Under the pieces are notes generated by a model. The model saw only the letters and a list, made by a program, of their open reading frames with translations, made no database searches and had not been told where the DNA came from. Positions 18,645 to 27,658 of a stretch of DNA of 34,396 nt are shown here, one piece after another (the first letter of the stretch is position 1; every line of letters begins with the position of its first letter). Source of the DNA: JBAXGW01 sp037139195 (GTDB lineage: Bacteria > Bacteroidota > Bacteroidia > Bacteroidales > JAHJDW01); assembly GCA_037139195.1 (NCBI GenBank), contig JBAXGW010000048.1, positions 1 to 34,396 on the forward strand, written 5' to 3'. A program made the translations under genes and the position numbers.

Positions 18645-19430
18645 TTAATGGTCAGAGTAATCGAAATACAAGTGTTTTACTGTTTTACCTTCATTTTTAA
18701 TAGCAAGTAATGAATTGACTCCGATTTTCAAATGTGATTCCATGAATTTTTCAGAAACATTTTTATCCAATGCTTCGGTTTTTACGCCTTCTGGTATCAT
18801 TGGTTGGTCCGAAACTAAAAGTAAAGCTCCTGTTGGTATTTTGTTTGCAAATCCAACAATAAATATTGTGGCAGTTTCCATGTCAATTCCCATGCAACGA
18901 GTTTTCCTGAGGTATTCTTTAAAATCATTGTCATGTTCCCAAACTCTTCTGTTGGTAGTGTATATTGTGCCTGTCCAATAATCAAGGCCATTGTCTCTTA
19001 TAGTACTTGATACAGCTCTTTGTAGATTAAAAGCTGGTAAAGCAGGGACTTCTTTTGGGAAATAATCATTAGATGTTCCTTCGCCTCTTATTGCAGCAAT
19101 TGGCAAAATTAAATCGCCAATATTGTTTTTCTTTTTTAAACCGCCACATTTTCCTAAAAACAAACACGCTTTTGGTTTAACAGCACTTAATAAGTCCATT
19201 ACAGTTGCCGCAGTGGCACTTCCCATTCCAAAATTAATAATTGTAATGCCATTTGCAGTTGCATTTGGCATTGGACGGTCTTTGCCTTCAATAGAGGTGT
19301 TGAAAAGTTTGGCAAATAACTCTAAGTAACCACTGAAGTTAACAAGAATAATATATTCTCCAAAATGTTCTATATTTGTTCCAGTGTATCGGGGTAGCCA
19401 ATTATTGACTATTTCTTCTTTGGTTTTCAT
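18645..19430 (-). CDS. amn: AMP nucleosidase
   Basis: 261 residues; the short phosphorylase-fold form of AMP nucleosidase lacking the extra N-terminal domain of the E. coli enzyme (484 residues). It hydrolyses AMP to adenine and ribose 5-phosphate. Visible features of the nucleoside-phosphorylase family are INFGMGSATAATVMDLLSA (about 65-83), CLFLGKCGGL (about 90-99), the MGIDMETATIFIVGFA segment (about 178-193) with the E that holds the ribose hydroxyls, and LLVSDQP with the base-binding Asp. First gene of a three-gene transcript; an 18-bp palindrome containing a -7 box lies 8 nt upstream of its ATG. Confidence 0.92.
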   Translation of the reverse strand: MKTKEEIVNNWLPRYTGTNIEHFGEYIILVNFSGYLELFAKLFNTSIEGKDRPMPNATANGITIINFGMGSATAATVMDLLSAVKPKACLFLGKCGGLKKKNNIGDLILPIAAIRGEGTSNDYFPKEVPALPAFNLQRAVSSTIRDNGLDYWTGTIYTTNRRVWEHDNDFKEYLRKTRCMGIDMETATIFIVGFANKIPTGALLLVSDQPMIPEGVKTEALDKNVSEKFMESHLKIGVNSLLAIKNEGKTVKHLYFDYSDH

Positions 19431-19437
19431 GATATAA

Positions 19438-19455
19438 TTAGTTTTGCAAAACTAA
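19438..19455. promoter_or_regulatory. Perfect 18-bp palindrome with divergent -7 boxes
   Basis: TTAGTTTTGCAAAACTAA is a perfect palindrome in the 97-bp space between amn (minus) and the HsdR_N gene (plus). Each strand contains TAGTTTTG, a perfect TANNTTTG: plus 19439-19446, minus 19454-19447. It could be a back-to-back promoter, an operator, or both. No clear -33 element accompanies either box. GATATTTG (19515-19522) is a second, 7/8 box for the plus gene. Confidence 0.5.
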
Positions 19456-19527
19456 GGGTAAAATTATCAATAATTTTCCGAATTATTTATAATATTATAT
19501 CAAATATATTTTTCGATATTTGTTAAG

Positions 19528-19980
19528 ATGTATCCTCAATTAAATTTTTTAGATATTAATGTTCCGCTTATTAAAAAAGGGAACACGTTTTTTTTGGCAG
19601 ATCCTGTCAGAAAAAAGGAAGTTGTGGCTCAACCCGAGGAATGGGTTAGGCAACACATGATCCATTTTTTAAAAGAAAAAAAAGGTTTTCCTTTTAGCTA
19701 TATGAATTTAGAATTTCCATTAAAATATGGAAAGCTAAATAAAAGAAGCGATTTGTTAGTATATGACAAAGAATTGAGACCGATTTTGTTGTCGGAATTT
19801 AAATCGTTTAATGTGAAATTAAGTAATGAAACATTCCTTCAGGCAGCAAATTATAACCATATTTTAAAAGTTCCTTATCTGTTGATTAGTAATGGATTTA
19901 ATCATCATATAGCTAAAATAAATTTTGAAACAAATGCTATTTTGTTTTTAGATGAAATTCCTAACTACTCGGCTTTATAG
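19528..19980 (+). CDS. Stand-alone HsdR N-terminal (PD-(D/E)xK-like) protein
   Basis: 150 residues, soluble. It resembles the N-terminal nuclease-fold domain of type I restriction subunit R, but there is no helicase part and no hsdM or hsdS nearby, so it is not a working restriction system. Core motif: D75 (KRSDLLVYD) with E90-F91-K92 (SEFKSF), the D...ExK metal site, then QAANYNHILKVPYLLISNG with the Q...Y seen in this fold. RQHMIHFLKEKKGFP (about 41-55) forms the N-terminal helix. Such solitary copies are widespread in Bacteroidota and often face holA; a housekeeping nucleic-acid role is likely but unproven. Confidence 0.85.
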   Translation: MYPQLNFLDINVPLIKKGNTFFLADPVRKKEVVAQPEEWVRQHMIHFLKEKKGFPFSYMNLEFPLKYGKLNKRSDLLVYDKELRPILLSEFKSFNVKLSNETFLQAANYNHILKVPYLLISNGFNHHIAKINFETNAILFLDEIPNYSAL

Positions 19981-19999
19981 TGATTATTTTAGGATAAAT

Positions 20000-20030
20000 T
20001 TTGAAATAACTTGTTTTTTAATTACTTTCG
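20000..20030 (+). promoter_or_regulatory. Promoter of the secreted-protease operon
   Basis: TTTG (20000-20003), a 19-nt spacer, then TACTTTCG (20023-20030), which matches TANNTTTG at 7 of 8. It lies 32 nt before the ATG at 20062. This also argues that the TTG at 20011, which would extend the frame by 17 codons, is not the start, because it falls inside the promoter. Confidence 0.6.
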
Positions 20031-20061
20031 TAAAGTATTTGAGTATGTTAATGCACCAATT

Positions 20062-22899
20062 ATGAAAACTTTTATCTTTTGTTTATTTTTTTATATTTCA
20101 TTCTTATCCAGCGTGATGGCTCAAAAAAAAATGAGCACTGAGTCGCAAGTTTATAAATTGCCAAAAGAACTTAAAGCAGCTGATTATTTGCCAAATACTA
20201 TAATTATTAAAGTAAAACCTGAGTTTAGCATTAGTTGCGAAAAAAATAAAATTACTATTGATGCTTTAAATAAAAAACTTCAAGAGATTCAGGCTGTTCA
20301 GCTTGTTAAAATGTATCCAAATCACAAAAAACCTTTGATTAGCACCAATCGAATAGGGCAAAAATTAGTTGATTTATCGCTTATTTATGAATTTAATTTT
20401 AATGCAAATCTATCGCTCGAGAAGGCTATCAATGTGGTTTTATCATCAGGTGTTTTAGAATATGCTGAGCCTTATTATTTGCCAGAATTACTTTATTCCC
20501 CTAACGACCCAATGAAAGGTTCGCAATATTCATTATCTAGGATGCTAGTATATCAAGCATGGGATATTTGTAAAGGCGATACAAATGTTATTATTGGAAT
20601 ATCTGATACTGGAATCGATATTGATCACCCTGATTTAGTTGGAAATATTAAATATAATTACGACGATCCAATTGATGGAATAGATAATGATAATGATGGA
20701 TTTATTGATAATTATAGAGGATGGGATTTAGGAGAGGGAGACAATAATCCTCAAGTAAATTACTCGCGACATGGTATATGGGTTAGCGGAATTGCCGATG
20801 CTTCTACTGATAACGGTATAGGTGTATGTGGAGTTGGCTTTAAATCTAAAATTTTGCCTTGTAAAATTGATAATGAATTCGGTTCTCTAAGTAAATCCTA
20901 TCAATCCATTGTATACTTAGCTGATCATGGTGCAAATATAATAAATTGCTCTTGGGGCGGCGGCGGAAGTAGCGGTCAGTATGGCCAGGATGTTATTAAT
21001 TATGCTGTTATAAACAATAATTGCTTAGTGATAGCTGCATGCGGTAATAATGGACTAGAAACCAAATACTATCCAGCTTCTTATGACAATGTTTTAAGCG
21101 TTGCTGCTACAAATAGCTCGGATGGAAAGTGGTATGGTAATGCTACCACCGCTTCTACATACAACGAAAAGGTAGATATTTGTGCACCTGGACAAGGCGT
21201 TTATACTACCGAAGATGGTGGGGCTTATGCTTCAGCGTGGGGAGGTACTTCATTTGCTTCGCCTAATGTAGCTGGTGCAGCTGCAATTGTAAAAGCTTTT
21301 TATCCTAATTTTACAGGAGTACAAGTGGGAGAGCAACTTAAAGCTACTGCTGATGTTATAGATACAATGGCTGTTAATTTGCCCTATCTAGGAAAACTTG
21401 GAACTGGAAGAGTTAATTTGTACAAGGCACTCACTGTTTTCAATAAATCCTCTGTTGACTTAAGTTCAGTTCTGGTTAAAGATAAAAATGATAGCATTTT
21501 TATTTGTGGCGATACCTTGTTGATAACTGCTTCTCTTCTAAATTATTTAGCTCCAACCGGAAATATTTTAGCAACACTTTCTACAGCTTCAAGTTTAGTT
21601 TCAATAATAGATGGCTCAACAAATTTTGGAGTTATTGGTACAATGCAATTGAAAAGCAACCAAAATGATGTATTTAAAGTGAAAATAAATAATTTCACAA
21701 CGTACAACGAGGTTATCCCTTTCACCATTACATACCAAGATACAGCTTTTATTAAAACATATAATTTTAATGTAGTTGTTAACACCGATTATGTTAATTT
21801 AATTACAAAAACAATTTCTACATCCATTACTAGTATTGGTCGTATTGGATTTGTTGATGACAGTAAAACAATTGGATTGGGTTATTTATATAATGGAAGC
21901 TATTCATTAACAGGCTGTATTGGATTAGTTGTTGGTAATGCAAGTACTCAGGTTTCAGATGCTATTTATGGGTTATCGGGATTTAGTAATATGGAAGATG
22001 ATTTTGCTTATAGTTCTGTAGTAAGAAATGAATTAAATCCTACTCGCTCCGATTATTTAATTAAGGGAAAGATGACTGATTCTGTAACTGGTGTGAATCA
22101 AGTAGGAGTTGATGTTAATTACCAAATTCTTGCTTGGGATTCTGTGGGATGTCAAGATTATATTATTGCTGAATATAAGTTTAAAAACAGGCATCAAACT
22201 CCAATTACAAACTTATATATTGGTTTGTATGCTGATTGGGATATTACTGATAGTGATAAAAATACAGCGGCTTATGATGCAAGCAATAAAATGAGTTATA
22301 TATACAGTCTTACTTCTGGTGAACATTATGGTGCAATTAAATTGCTAAGCGAAGGAAATATTAAAAATTATGCAATTGATAATGATGGAGATTTTGGAAG
22401 TGTTAATATTTCGGATGGATTCTCAAGTTCTGAAAAATGGACAGCACTAAGAACAATAAGAAATAATGCCGGAATATCTTCAAGTCATCCCGACGGAAAT
22501 GATGTTTCGCAAATGCTAAGCACTGGACCGCTGGCAATTATCCCAAATGACAGTATAACTGTTGCATTTGCAATTATTACTGGAACAAGTTTAATAGATA
22601 TTCAGCAATCAGCGCAGTCAGCTCAAGAGAAGTATTCGCCAACTATTGGACTGAATGAAAATATTTTAGGAAAAATTCAGATTTTTCCTAATCCTGCTAA
22701 TGACAATATTTATATTGAGCTGAAAAATAAAAAGATAACTCAAATTCAAATTTTTGATGCCCTTGGACGTGAAGTGATGAACAAAAAAGAAGTGGTGAAC
22801 AATCAAATTTCTATCACTAATCTTGTTAAAGGATACTATCTAGTAAAAGTTTTTACTGATAATAACGAAACATTTCAATCTAAATTAATTATTAAATAG
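20062..22899 (+). CDS. Subtilisin-like S8 serine protease secreted by T9SS
   Basis: 945 residues from the ATG chosen here, which directly opens a signal peptide (MKTFIFCLFFYISFLSSVMA, then Q). A propeptide of about 100 residues (NTIIIKVKPE onward) precedes the S8 domain with catalytic D182 (SDTGIDIDHPD), H237 (SRHGIWVSG) and S397 (GGTSFASPNVAG). An Asp-rich insert (DGIDNDNDGFIDNYRG, about 209-224) probably binds calcium. After the protease domain come beta-rich segments (about 450-860) and a type A T9SS sorting domain (IQIFPNPANDN to the end). It is an extracellular or surface protease, probably activated by loss of its propeptide. The promoter is at 20000-20030, and the DUF4010 gene begins 9 nt after its stop. 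Confidence 0.92.
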   Translation: MKTFIFCLFFYISFLSSVMAQKKMSTESQVYKLPKELKAADYLPNTIIIKVKPEFSISCEKNKITIDALNKKLQEIQAVQLVKMYPNHKKPLISTNRIGQKLVDLSLIYEFNFNANLSLEKAINVVLSSGVLEYAEPYYLPELLYSPNDPMKGSQYSLSRMLVYQAWDICKGDTNVIIGISDTGIDIDHPDLVGNIKYNYDDPIDGIDNDNDGFIDNYRGWDLGEGDNNPQVNYSRHGIWVSGIADASTDNGIGVCGVGFKSKILPCKIDNEFGSLSKSYQSIVYLADHGANIINCSWGGGGSSGQYGQDVINYAVINNNCLVIAACGNNGLETKYYPASYDNVLSVAATNSSDGKWYGNATTASTYNEKVDICAPGQGVYTTEDGGAYASAWGGTSFASPNVAGAAAIVKAFYPNFTGVQVGEQLKATADVIDTMAVNLPYLGKLGTGRVNLYKALTVFNKSSVDLSSVLVKDKNDSIFICGDTLLITASLLNYLAPTGNILATLSTASSLVSIIDGSTNFGVIGTMQLKSNQNDVFKVKINNFTTYNEVIPFTITYQDTAFIKTYNFNVVVNTDYVNLITKTISTSITSIGRIGFVDDSKTIGLGYLYNGSYSLTGCIGLVVGNASTQVSDAIYGLSGFSNMEDDFAYSSVVRNELNPTRSDYLIKGKMTDSVTGVNQVGVDVNYQILAWDSVGCQDYIIAEYKFKNRHQTPITNLYIGLYADWDITDSDKNTAAYDASNKMSYIYSLTSGEHYGAIKLLSEGNIKNYAIDNDGDFGSVNISDGFSSSEKWTALRTIRNNAGISSSHPDGNDVSQMLSTGPLAIIPNDSITVAFAIITGTSLIDIQQSAQSAQEKYSPTIGLNENILGKIQIFPNPANDNIYIELKNKKITQIQIFDALGREVMNKKEVVNNQISITNLVKGYYLVKVFTDNNETFQSKLIIK

Positions 22900-22908
22900 T
22901 AATTACCA

Positions 22909-24201
22909 GTGAAAATTGATGTCTTTAATTTGCCAATTGATTTTATCAATCTTATATTAATTGTTTTATTTTCTTTAATAATAGGTCTTTCACAACGAAA
23001 ACTTCATTCATATAAAGAAGACAGAAAAGTATTTGGAACTGATCGTACATTTACCTTTATCGGTTTGCTCGGTTTTATCTTGTATTCATTGGATAAAACA
23101 AACATGATTCCCTATTTAATAGGCTTTGTTGTTTTAAGTTTTTATTTGGGTATATTTTATATTTTCAAGATTAAGGAATTTTCGTCGTTTGGATTAACAA
23201 GTATTTTAATTGGTCTTCTGACATATAGCTTAACGCCAATTATTTATGTTGAACCTAAATGGCTAGTAATTTTAATTGTAGTTACCGTTTTGTTTTTCAC
23301 AGAAATAAAAGTGCCTTTGTCAGAATTATCAAGCCGGTTTGAAAAAGACGAATTTATTTCACTAGGAAAATTTTTAATTATTGCAGGTGTCGTTCTCCCT
23401 GTATTGCCGGATGTGCCTTTGGTTGATTTTGTTAGTATAACTCCTTATAGGATATGGCTTGCGGTTGTGGCAATATCTAGTATCTCTTATTTAAGTTATA
23501 TACTTCAAAAGTTTGTGTTCAGAGATTCTGGTATTCTTATTTCAGGTGTTTTAGGCGGTTTATATAGCAGTACGGCCACTACTTTTGTTATGGCTAAACT
23601 TAGCAAGTCCGATCCATGTAATTATAGAAAATATGCTGGTGCAATAATTATTGCAACTGCTATGATGTACTTTAGAATAATGGTTTTAGTGATTATATTT
23701 AATCAAGAATTAGCAAAATTATTAGCCCCTTATTTCTTGTTTTTAACTATTATATCTTTTCTTACAAGTATAGTAATCTATAAATCGAAATACAAATTAT
23801 CAGATGAACAAAATGATATAGTTGATAATGAAATATCGAAAACAAAAAACCCTTTAGAACTTAAAGTATCTATTGTATTTACCTTGCTATATGTTTTTTT
23901 TACATTTGCAACGTATTTCACAATTAAAAACTTCGGGAACTCAGGTTTAAATGTATTATCATTTATTGTTGGGGTTACTGATATCGACCCATTTTTGTTG
24001 AACTTATTTCAAGGTAAATACGAGGTAACAATGATGATAATTGCCATTGCAACGCTTCAAGCTACTATGAGTAATAATATCTTAAAAGCAACTTACTCTA
24101 CTATTTTGTCACATAAAAACCTCAGGAAACTTACTTTAATAGGCTTTCTAATAATCACCACTGCTAATGTTTTAGCAATTATTTTAATTTCACTATTTTA
24201 A
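22909..24201 (+). CDS. DUF4010 / MgtC-SapB-like membrane protein
   Basis: 430 residues, about a dozen hydrophobic helices, starting with GTG. The N-terminal part has the MgtC/SapB-type pattern (LIVLFSLIIGLSQRKLHS, then TFTFIGLLGFILY, about 15-60), and the C-terminal half corresponds to DUF4010: GVLGGLYSSTATTFVMAKLSK (about 214-234) and FIVGVTDIDPFLLNLFQG (about 357-374). The DxDPF motif in a helix is characteristic. Function is unknown; ion or small-solute handling is a guess from the MgtC link. It lies 9 nt after the protease and 23 nt before the porin-like gene, so probably shares their transcript. Confidence 0.8.
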   Translation: MKIDVFNLPIDFINLILIVLFSLIIGLSQRKLHSYKEDRKVFGTDRTFTFIGLLGFILYSLDKTNMIPYLIGFVVLSFYLGIFYIFKIKEFSSFGLTSILIGLLTYSLTPIIYVEPKWLVILIVVTVLFFTEIKVPLSELSSRFEKDEFISLGKFLIIAGVVLPVLPDVPLVDFVSITPYRIWLAVVAISSISYLSYILQKFVFRDSGILISGVLGGLYSSTATTFVMAKLSKSDPCNYRKYAGAIIIATAMMYFRIMVLVIIFNQELAKLLAPYFLFLTIISFLTSIVIYKSKYKLSDEQNDIVDNEISKTKNPLELKVSIVFTLLYVFFTFATYFTIKNFGNSGLNVLSFIVGVTDIDPFLLNLFQGKYEVTMMIIAIATLQATMSNNILKATYSTILSHKNLRKLTLIGFLIITTANVLAIILISLF

Positions 24202-24224
24202 ACCCTAAATTATTATTTTTTTAT

Positions 24225-25481
24225 ATGAAAAACACGTTTATTATTTCAGTAGTAATTTTTATTTCAGCTTCTTTCTGTTTAAAAGCTTATTCACAAACAG
24301 CTGAGAAAGATGATAAAATAACAGTTAAATTTTCGGGCTTTGTTAATTCTCAGTTGATGTATGATAGCAGAAAAAATGTTGATGCTAGGGAATCAATGTT
24401 AGTACTTTATCCTCTTTCTGAAAAATTAGGCAGAAATGGAGCTGATTTAAATTCACAAGCTAGTTTTAATCAGTTGGCTATGATTTCAAGGGTTAAAGCT
24501 ACAATTAGCGGCCCCGATGTGTTAAAAGCGAAAATGACCGGTATTATTGAATCAGATTTTTCGGGAGCAAGTAATATTGAAAACAACTCGCTTAGATTGC
24601 GTCATGCTTATTTGAAAATGAATTGGACAAAGCAGGAATTAATTGTTGGTCAATATTGGCACCCAATAAATGTACCTGAAATGCTTCCATCACTACTTTC
24701 ATTAAATACTGGAGCTCCGTTTCATCCTTTTTCACGTCATATCCAAGTTAGAACAAGCCGAGATTTTGGAAAGTTAAAGTTAATTGGAGTTTTAGCTTCA
24801 CAGCGCGATTTTGCAACCTTAGGGTACGACGAAGCAACTAAAGCAGTTGTAGCTTCATCTGCATACATGAGAAATGCTCTTATTCCAAATGCTCATCTTC
24901 AATTGCAATATAAAACCGAAAAGCTACTTATTGGTGCTGGAGGTGATTTTAAAGCTATTAAACCTAGAGTTTATACCGATAGCCTTTATGCAAATAATGA
25001 AATTCTAAATAGTTATGCAGCTGTTGGTTTTGTTAATTATATTGGCAAAAAAATTGATATTAAGTTTGAAGGCATTTGGGGACAAAATTTATACGAACAT
25101 CTTATGCTAGGTGGGTATGCTGAAAGAAGAATAGATCCACTAACACGAATAACAACCTATACAAATGTTGATCAGGTTTCTTTTTGGACTCAAGTTTCTA
25201 CTAAAAAAGAACATTTTAACGTTGGTGTATTTGGTGGCTATTTGAAAAACTTAGGTTCTCTTGATAATTATTTTGGAAAAACCTATACTAGAGGCTCTGA
25301 CGTTGCTTATATTTATAGAGTAACTCCAATTTTTTCTTATACAGAAAAGAATTTTAAAATTATGGCTGAGGCGGAGTATACCGTTGCAGCTTATGGAAAG
25401 CCTGATACACTTGGCGAAATTCAAACTTCAAAAGAATATAAAAATATTAGAGGCTTGCTAGGTGTGTTTTATAATTTTTAG
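24225..25481 (+). CDS. Porin-like outer-membrane beta-barrel protein
   Basis: 418 residues. Signal peptide MKNTFIISVVIFISASFCLKAYSQ is followed by a barrel of alternating strands: KITVKFSGFVNSQLMYDSRK at the start, RLRHAYLKMNWTKQELIVGQYWHP (about 124-147), many aromatic girdles, and a C-terminal phenylalanine (GVFYNF) fitting BAM recognition. It resembles DcaP-like or generic Bacteroidota porins; no ligand can be named. The DUF4010 gene ends 23 nt upstream, which suggests an outer-membrane and inner-membrane pair for the same solute, an inference from order only. Confidence 0.75.
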   Translation: MKNTFIISVVIFISASFCLKAYSQTAEKDDKITVKFSGFVNSQLMYDSRKNVDARESMLVLYPLSEKLGRNGADLNSQASFNQLAMISRVKATISGPDVLKAKMTGIIESDFSGASNIENNSLRLRHAYLKMNWTKQELIVGQYWHPINVPEMLPSLLSLNTGAPFHPFSRHIQVRTSRDFGKLKLIGVLASQRDFATLGYDEATKAVVASSAYMRNALIPNAHLQLQYKTEKLLIGAGGDFKAIKPRVYTDSLYANNEILNSYAAVGFVNYIGKKIDIKFEGIWGQNLYEHLMLGGYAERRIDPLTRITTYTNVDQVSFWTQVSTKKEHFNVGVFGGYLKNLGSLDNYFGKTYTRGSDVAYIYRVTPIFSYTEKNFKIMAEAEYTVAAYGKPDTLGEIQTSKEYKNIRGLLGVFYNF

Positions 25482-25529
25482 AACTATTTTTTAATTATTA
25501 TTGATAGGAACTGAAATTAATTTCTTTTT

Positions 25530-26375
25530 ATGGAAAATAAAACTTTAGAGTCGTATAATTTAACAAATACAATTGACAGAAGTAATAAACTTTTACTTTC
25601 TGTTCAATTTGAATTAAATGGATTTTCCTTTTGTGTAGTTGATATTGATAATTCTAAAGTTGTGTTGGCAGAGATTATAAATACAAATACATTAAGCTAT
25701 TCAGATAATATTGTTGAATTAAATAATGTGCTTAAAGCTTATGAGTTTAATAAAAACTCATTTGTTGAAATTATTTTTTCAATTTTTAGTCGCCAGCTAC
25801 TTGTAGTGCCCGACGAATATTATGGTAAGGATATGACGGATAAATTGTTGAATTTTTCTTTTTCTAATATTGTTAATTCCAAAAATTTATCCGAACATAG
25901 CGAGCATTATTCAACATATTTTCTTTATACAGTTGATGCTGACTTTTTGAACGAATTGGCTACAAACTTTTTGCCCGAACCCATTTTTTGTAATTCTACT
26001 AAAAAACTAATTGATAATATATATAAGGATTTTACAATTTGTGATTTGTCGAAAACAATTTTTGTGAATTTTTTATCTAAGGATATAGAAATCATTGTTT
26101 TAAATTATAAAACATTAGTTTATTATAACAATTTTCAGTATTCACAAGCAGAAGATGTTTTATATTATCTGGCACTAGTAGCTAAAAATGTAAATTTAAG
26201 TTTAGCAGATGTTGAATTGGTTTTTTATGGAAACATAAGAAAAGAGGATAGTTCAGTAAATTATTTAAATAAATTTGTTCGTTCTATTAGCTTTTCAAAT
26301 AATTGTCAAGAAACATGTTTAATCAGTCTGCCATTGAATTTGCAACATCAGTTCTATAATTTATTACACAGTTAA
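25530..26375 (+). CDS. DUF3822 family protein
   Basis: 281 residues, soluble, no signal peptide. It is recognisable as the Bacteroidota-specific DUF3822 family from its start (LSVQFELNGFSFCVVDID, about 23-40), the central NNVLKAYEFNKNSFVEIIF and the KTIFVNFLSKDIEIIVLNYK strand pair (about 174-193), which recall the duplicated actin/ASKHA-like fold. The biochemical role is unknown. The following rsmD starts 2 nt after its stop; DUF3822-rsmD-coaD order is, to my knowledge, common in the phylum and is the best support for the call. Confidence 0.8.
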   Translation: MENKTLESYNLTNTIDRSNKLLLSVQFELNGFSFCVVDIDNSKVVLAEIINTNTLSYSDNIVELNNVLKAYEFNKNSFVEIIFSIFSRQLLVVPDEYYGKDMTDKLLNFSFSNIVNSKNLSEHSEHYSTYFLYTVDADFLNELATNFLPEPIFCNSTKKLIDNIYKDFTICDLSKTIFVNFLSKDIEIIVLNYKTLVYYNNFQYSQAEDVLYYLALVAKNVNLSLADVELVFYGNIRKEDSSVNYLNKFVRSISFSNNCQETCLISLPLNLQHQFYNLLHS

Positions 26376-26377
26376 AA

Positions 26378-26923
26378 ATGAGAATAGTAAGTGGTACTTT
26401 TAGAGGAAGAAAATTAAATCCTCCAACCAATTTGCCTGTTCGGCCAACTACCGATTTTGCAAAAGAAGCGTTGTTTAATATATTAAATAATTTGGTTGAT
26501 TTTGACTCACTTGTTGTATTAGATTTGTTTGCGGGCACAGGGAGTATTTCTTTTGAGTTTGTCTCGCGTGGGGCAAAAGAAGTATATTCAGTAGACAATA
26601 ACCCTTTGTGTATAAAATTTATTGGAAGCACTGCTACAACATTAAAAATAGATAATTTAACTGTTTTTCAAAGAGATACTTTTCAGTACATAGAAAAGAC
26701 AAACTTAAAATACGATTTGATTTTTGCCGATGCACCTTACGACATGGCAAATATAAAAGATATTCACCGAATTGTTTTTGAACGAAATCTTTTAAACGAA
26801 GGAGGTTGGCTTATTCTAGAACATTCTGCAGATAGGGTTTTAATATCAGAAAAGTATTTCAATCAACTCAGAAAATATGGAAAAGTGCATTTTAGCTTTT
26901 TTCATTTTGATGATGAAGAGTAA
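26378..26923 (+). CDS. rsmD: 16S rRNA (guanine(966)-N2)-methyltransferase RsmD
   Basis: 181 residues. RIVSGTFRGRKLNPP at the start is the RsmD signature, DLFAGTGSISFEFVSRGA (about 50-67) is the SAM-binding motif I, and YSVDNN motif II. The usual catalytic DPP[FY] motif reads D118-A119-P120-Y121 here, with Ala instead of the first Pro, which I regard as tolerated rather than inactivating. It methylates G966 of 16S rRNA (E. coli numbering) during 30S maturation. Two nucleotides after DUF3822 and 34 nt before coaD, so one transcript. Confidence 0.92.
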   Translation: MRIVSGTFRGRKLNPPTNLPVRPTTDFAKEALFNILNNLVDFDSLVVLDLFAGTGSISFEFVSRGAKEVYSVDNNPLCIKFIGSTATTLKIDNLTVFQRDTFQYIEKTNLKYDLIFADAPYDMANIKDIHRIVFERNLLNEGGWLILEHSADRVLISEKYFNQLRKYGKVHFSFFHFDDEE

Positions 26924-26957
26924 TTCAAATATCATAGGTTTCTAATTATTTTCAATT

Positions 26958-27428
26958 ATGAAAAAAATAGCTGTATTTCCTGGTTCATTCGATCCAATTA
27001 CTATAGGACATGAATCTATTATTAAACGAGCGATTCCTTTGTTCGATAAAATATACGTGGCAGTTGGTGTAAACTCTTATAAAACAAGTTTGTTCACTTT
27101 AGAGAAAAGAATTGAATGGCTAAAAAAAGTATTTGAAGATGAACCTTCAATTGTTGTAGATTCCTTTTCGGGCTTAACAGTTGATTATTGTAAAAAAGTA
27201 GATGCTAAATATATTTTAAGAGGGTTAAGAACATCTGCCGATTTTGAGTTTGAACGAAGCGTTGGGCAAATTAACAAACAGATTTATGAAAATATTGAAA
27301 CCGTATTTTTTCTATCTGCTATTACTCATACGCCTCTTAATTCGTCTATAGTTCGAGATATTTTGAAAAATAATGGCGATGTATCTAAATTTATACCACA
27401 AAAAATACAGGGTTTAATCAAACTATAA
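26958..27428 (+). CDS. coaD: Pantetheine-phosphate adenylyltransferase
   Basis: 156 residues, full length. GSFDPITIGHESII at the N-terminus contains the nucleotidyltransferase TxGH motif (T15-I16-G17-H18). YILRGLRTSADFEFE (about 80-94) and THTPLNSSIVRDIL (about 132-145, the SS.VR motif) complete the active site. It adenylates 4'-phosphopantetheine to dephospho-CoA, the penultimate step of CoA synthesis. Last gene of the operon; the following 230-bp gap holds a dispersed repeat and no obvious terminator hairpin. Confidence 0.97.
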   Translation: MKKIAVFPGSFDPITIGHESIIKRAIPLFDKIYVAVGVNSYKTSLFTLEKRIEWLKKVFEDEPSIVVDSFSGLTVDYCKKVDAKYILRGLRTSADFEFERSVGQINKQIYENIETVFFLSAITHTPLNSSIVRDILKNNGDVSKFIPQKIQGLIKL

Positions 27429-27490
27429 GCAATTTTATTTACTTTTTGTAGTTTATCTTAAATCTACTAGGAAATAATAATGTGTTAACA

Positions 27491-27595
27491 ATTAATATTC
27501 TTAGACTTTATCAAAGTAACCGCAGACTGAGCGGTGGTTGCTGAGCGAAGTCGAAGTAAGTCGAAGTCTATCTGGAGAAAGAACAAATAGTTTGC
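27491..27595 (+). repeat. 105-bp dispersed repeat, copy A, with REP-like insert
   Basis: It shares ordered blocks with 30401-30505: ATTAATATTCTTAGACTTTA at the left, CGCAGACTGAGCGG, AGTCGAAGTCTATC, and CAAATAGTTTGC at the right; both copies span 105 bp. Copy A has 24 extra bases between the second and third blocks (27535-27558), containing TGGTTGCTGAGCGAAGTCG. It ends 64 bp before the next gene, in a 230-bp gap with no reading frame of note. Confidence 0.65.
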
Positions 27596-27658
27596 GGTAA
27601 TAAGGGTTAATAAATACATCAAAATTTCAATTAAAACCAGTTTGCTAAATTCTTTTTT

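Noticed and set aside
19528..19980. Part of a type I restriction-modification system
   Set aside because: Only the HsdR N-terminal fold is present; no helicase, methylase or specificity gene is nearby, and solitary copies beside holA are a normal Bacteroidota arrangement.
20011..20061. TTG start giving 17 extra residues on the S8 protease
   Set aside because: The ATG at 20062 starts a textbook signal peptide, and the upstream codons overlap the predicted promoter.
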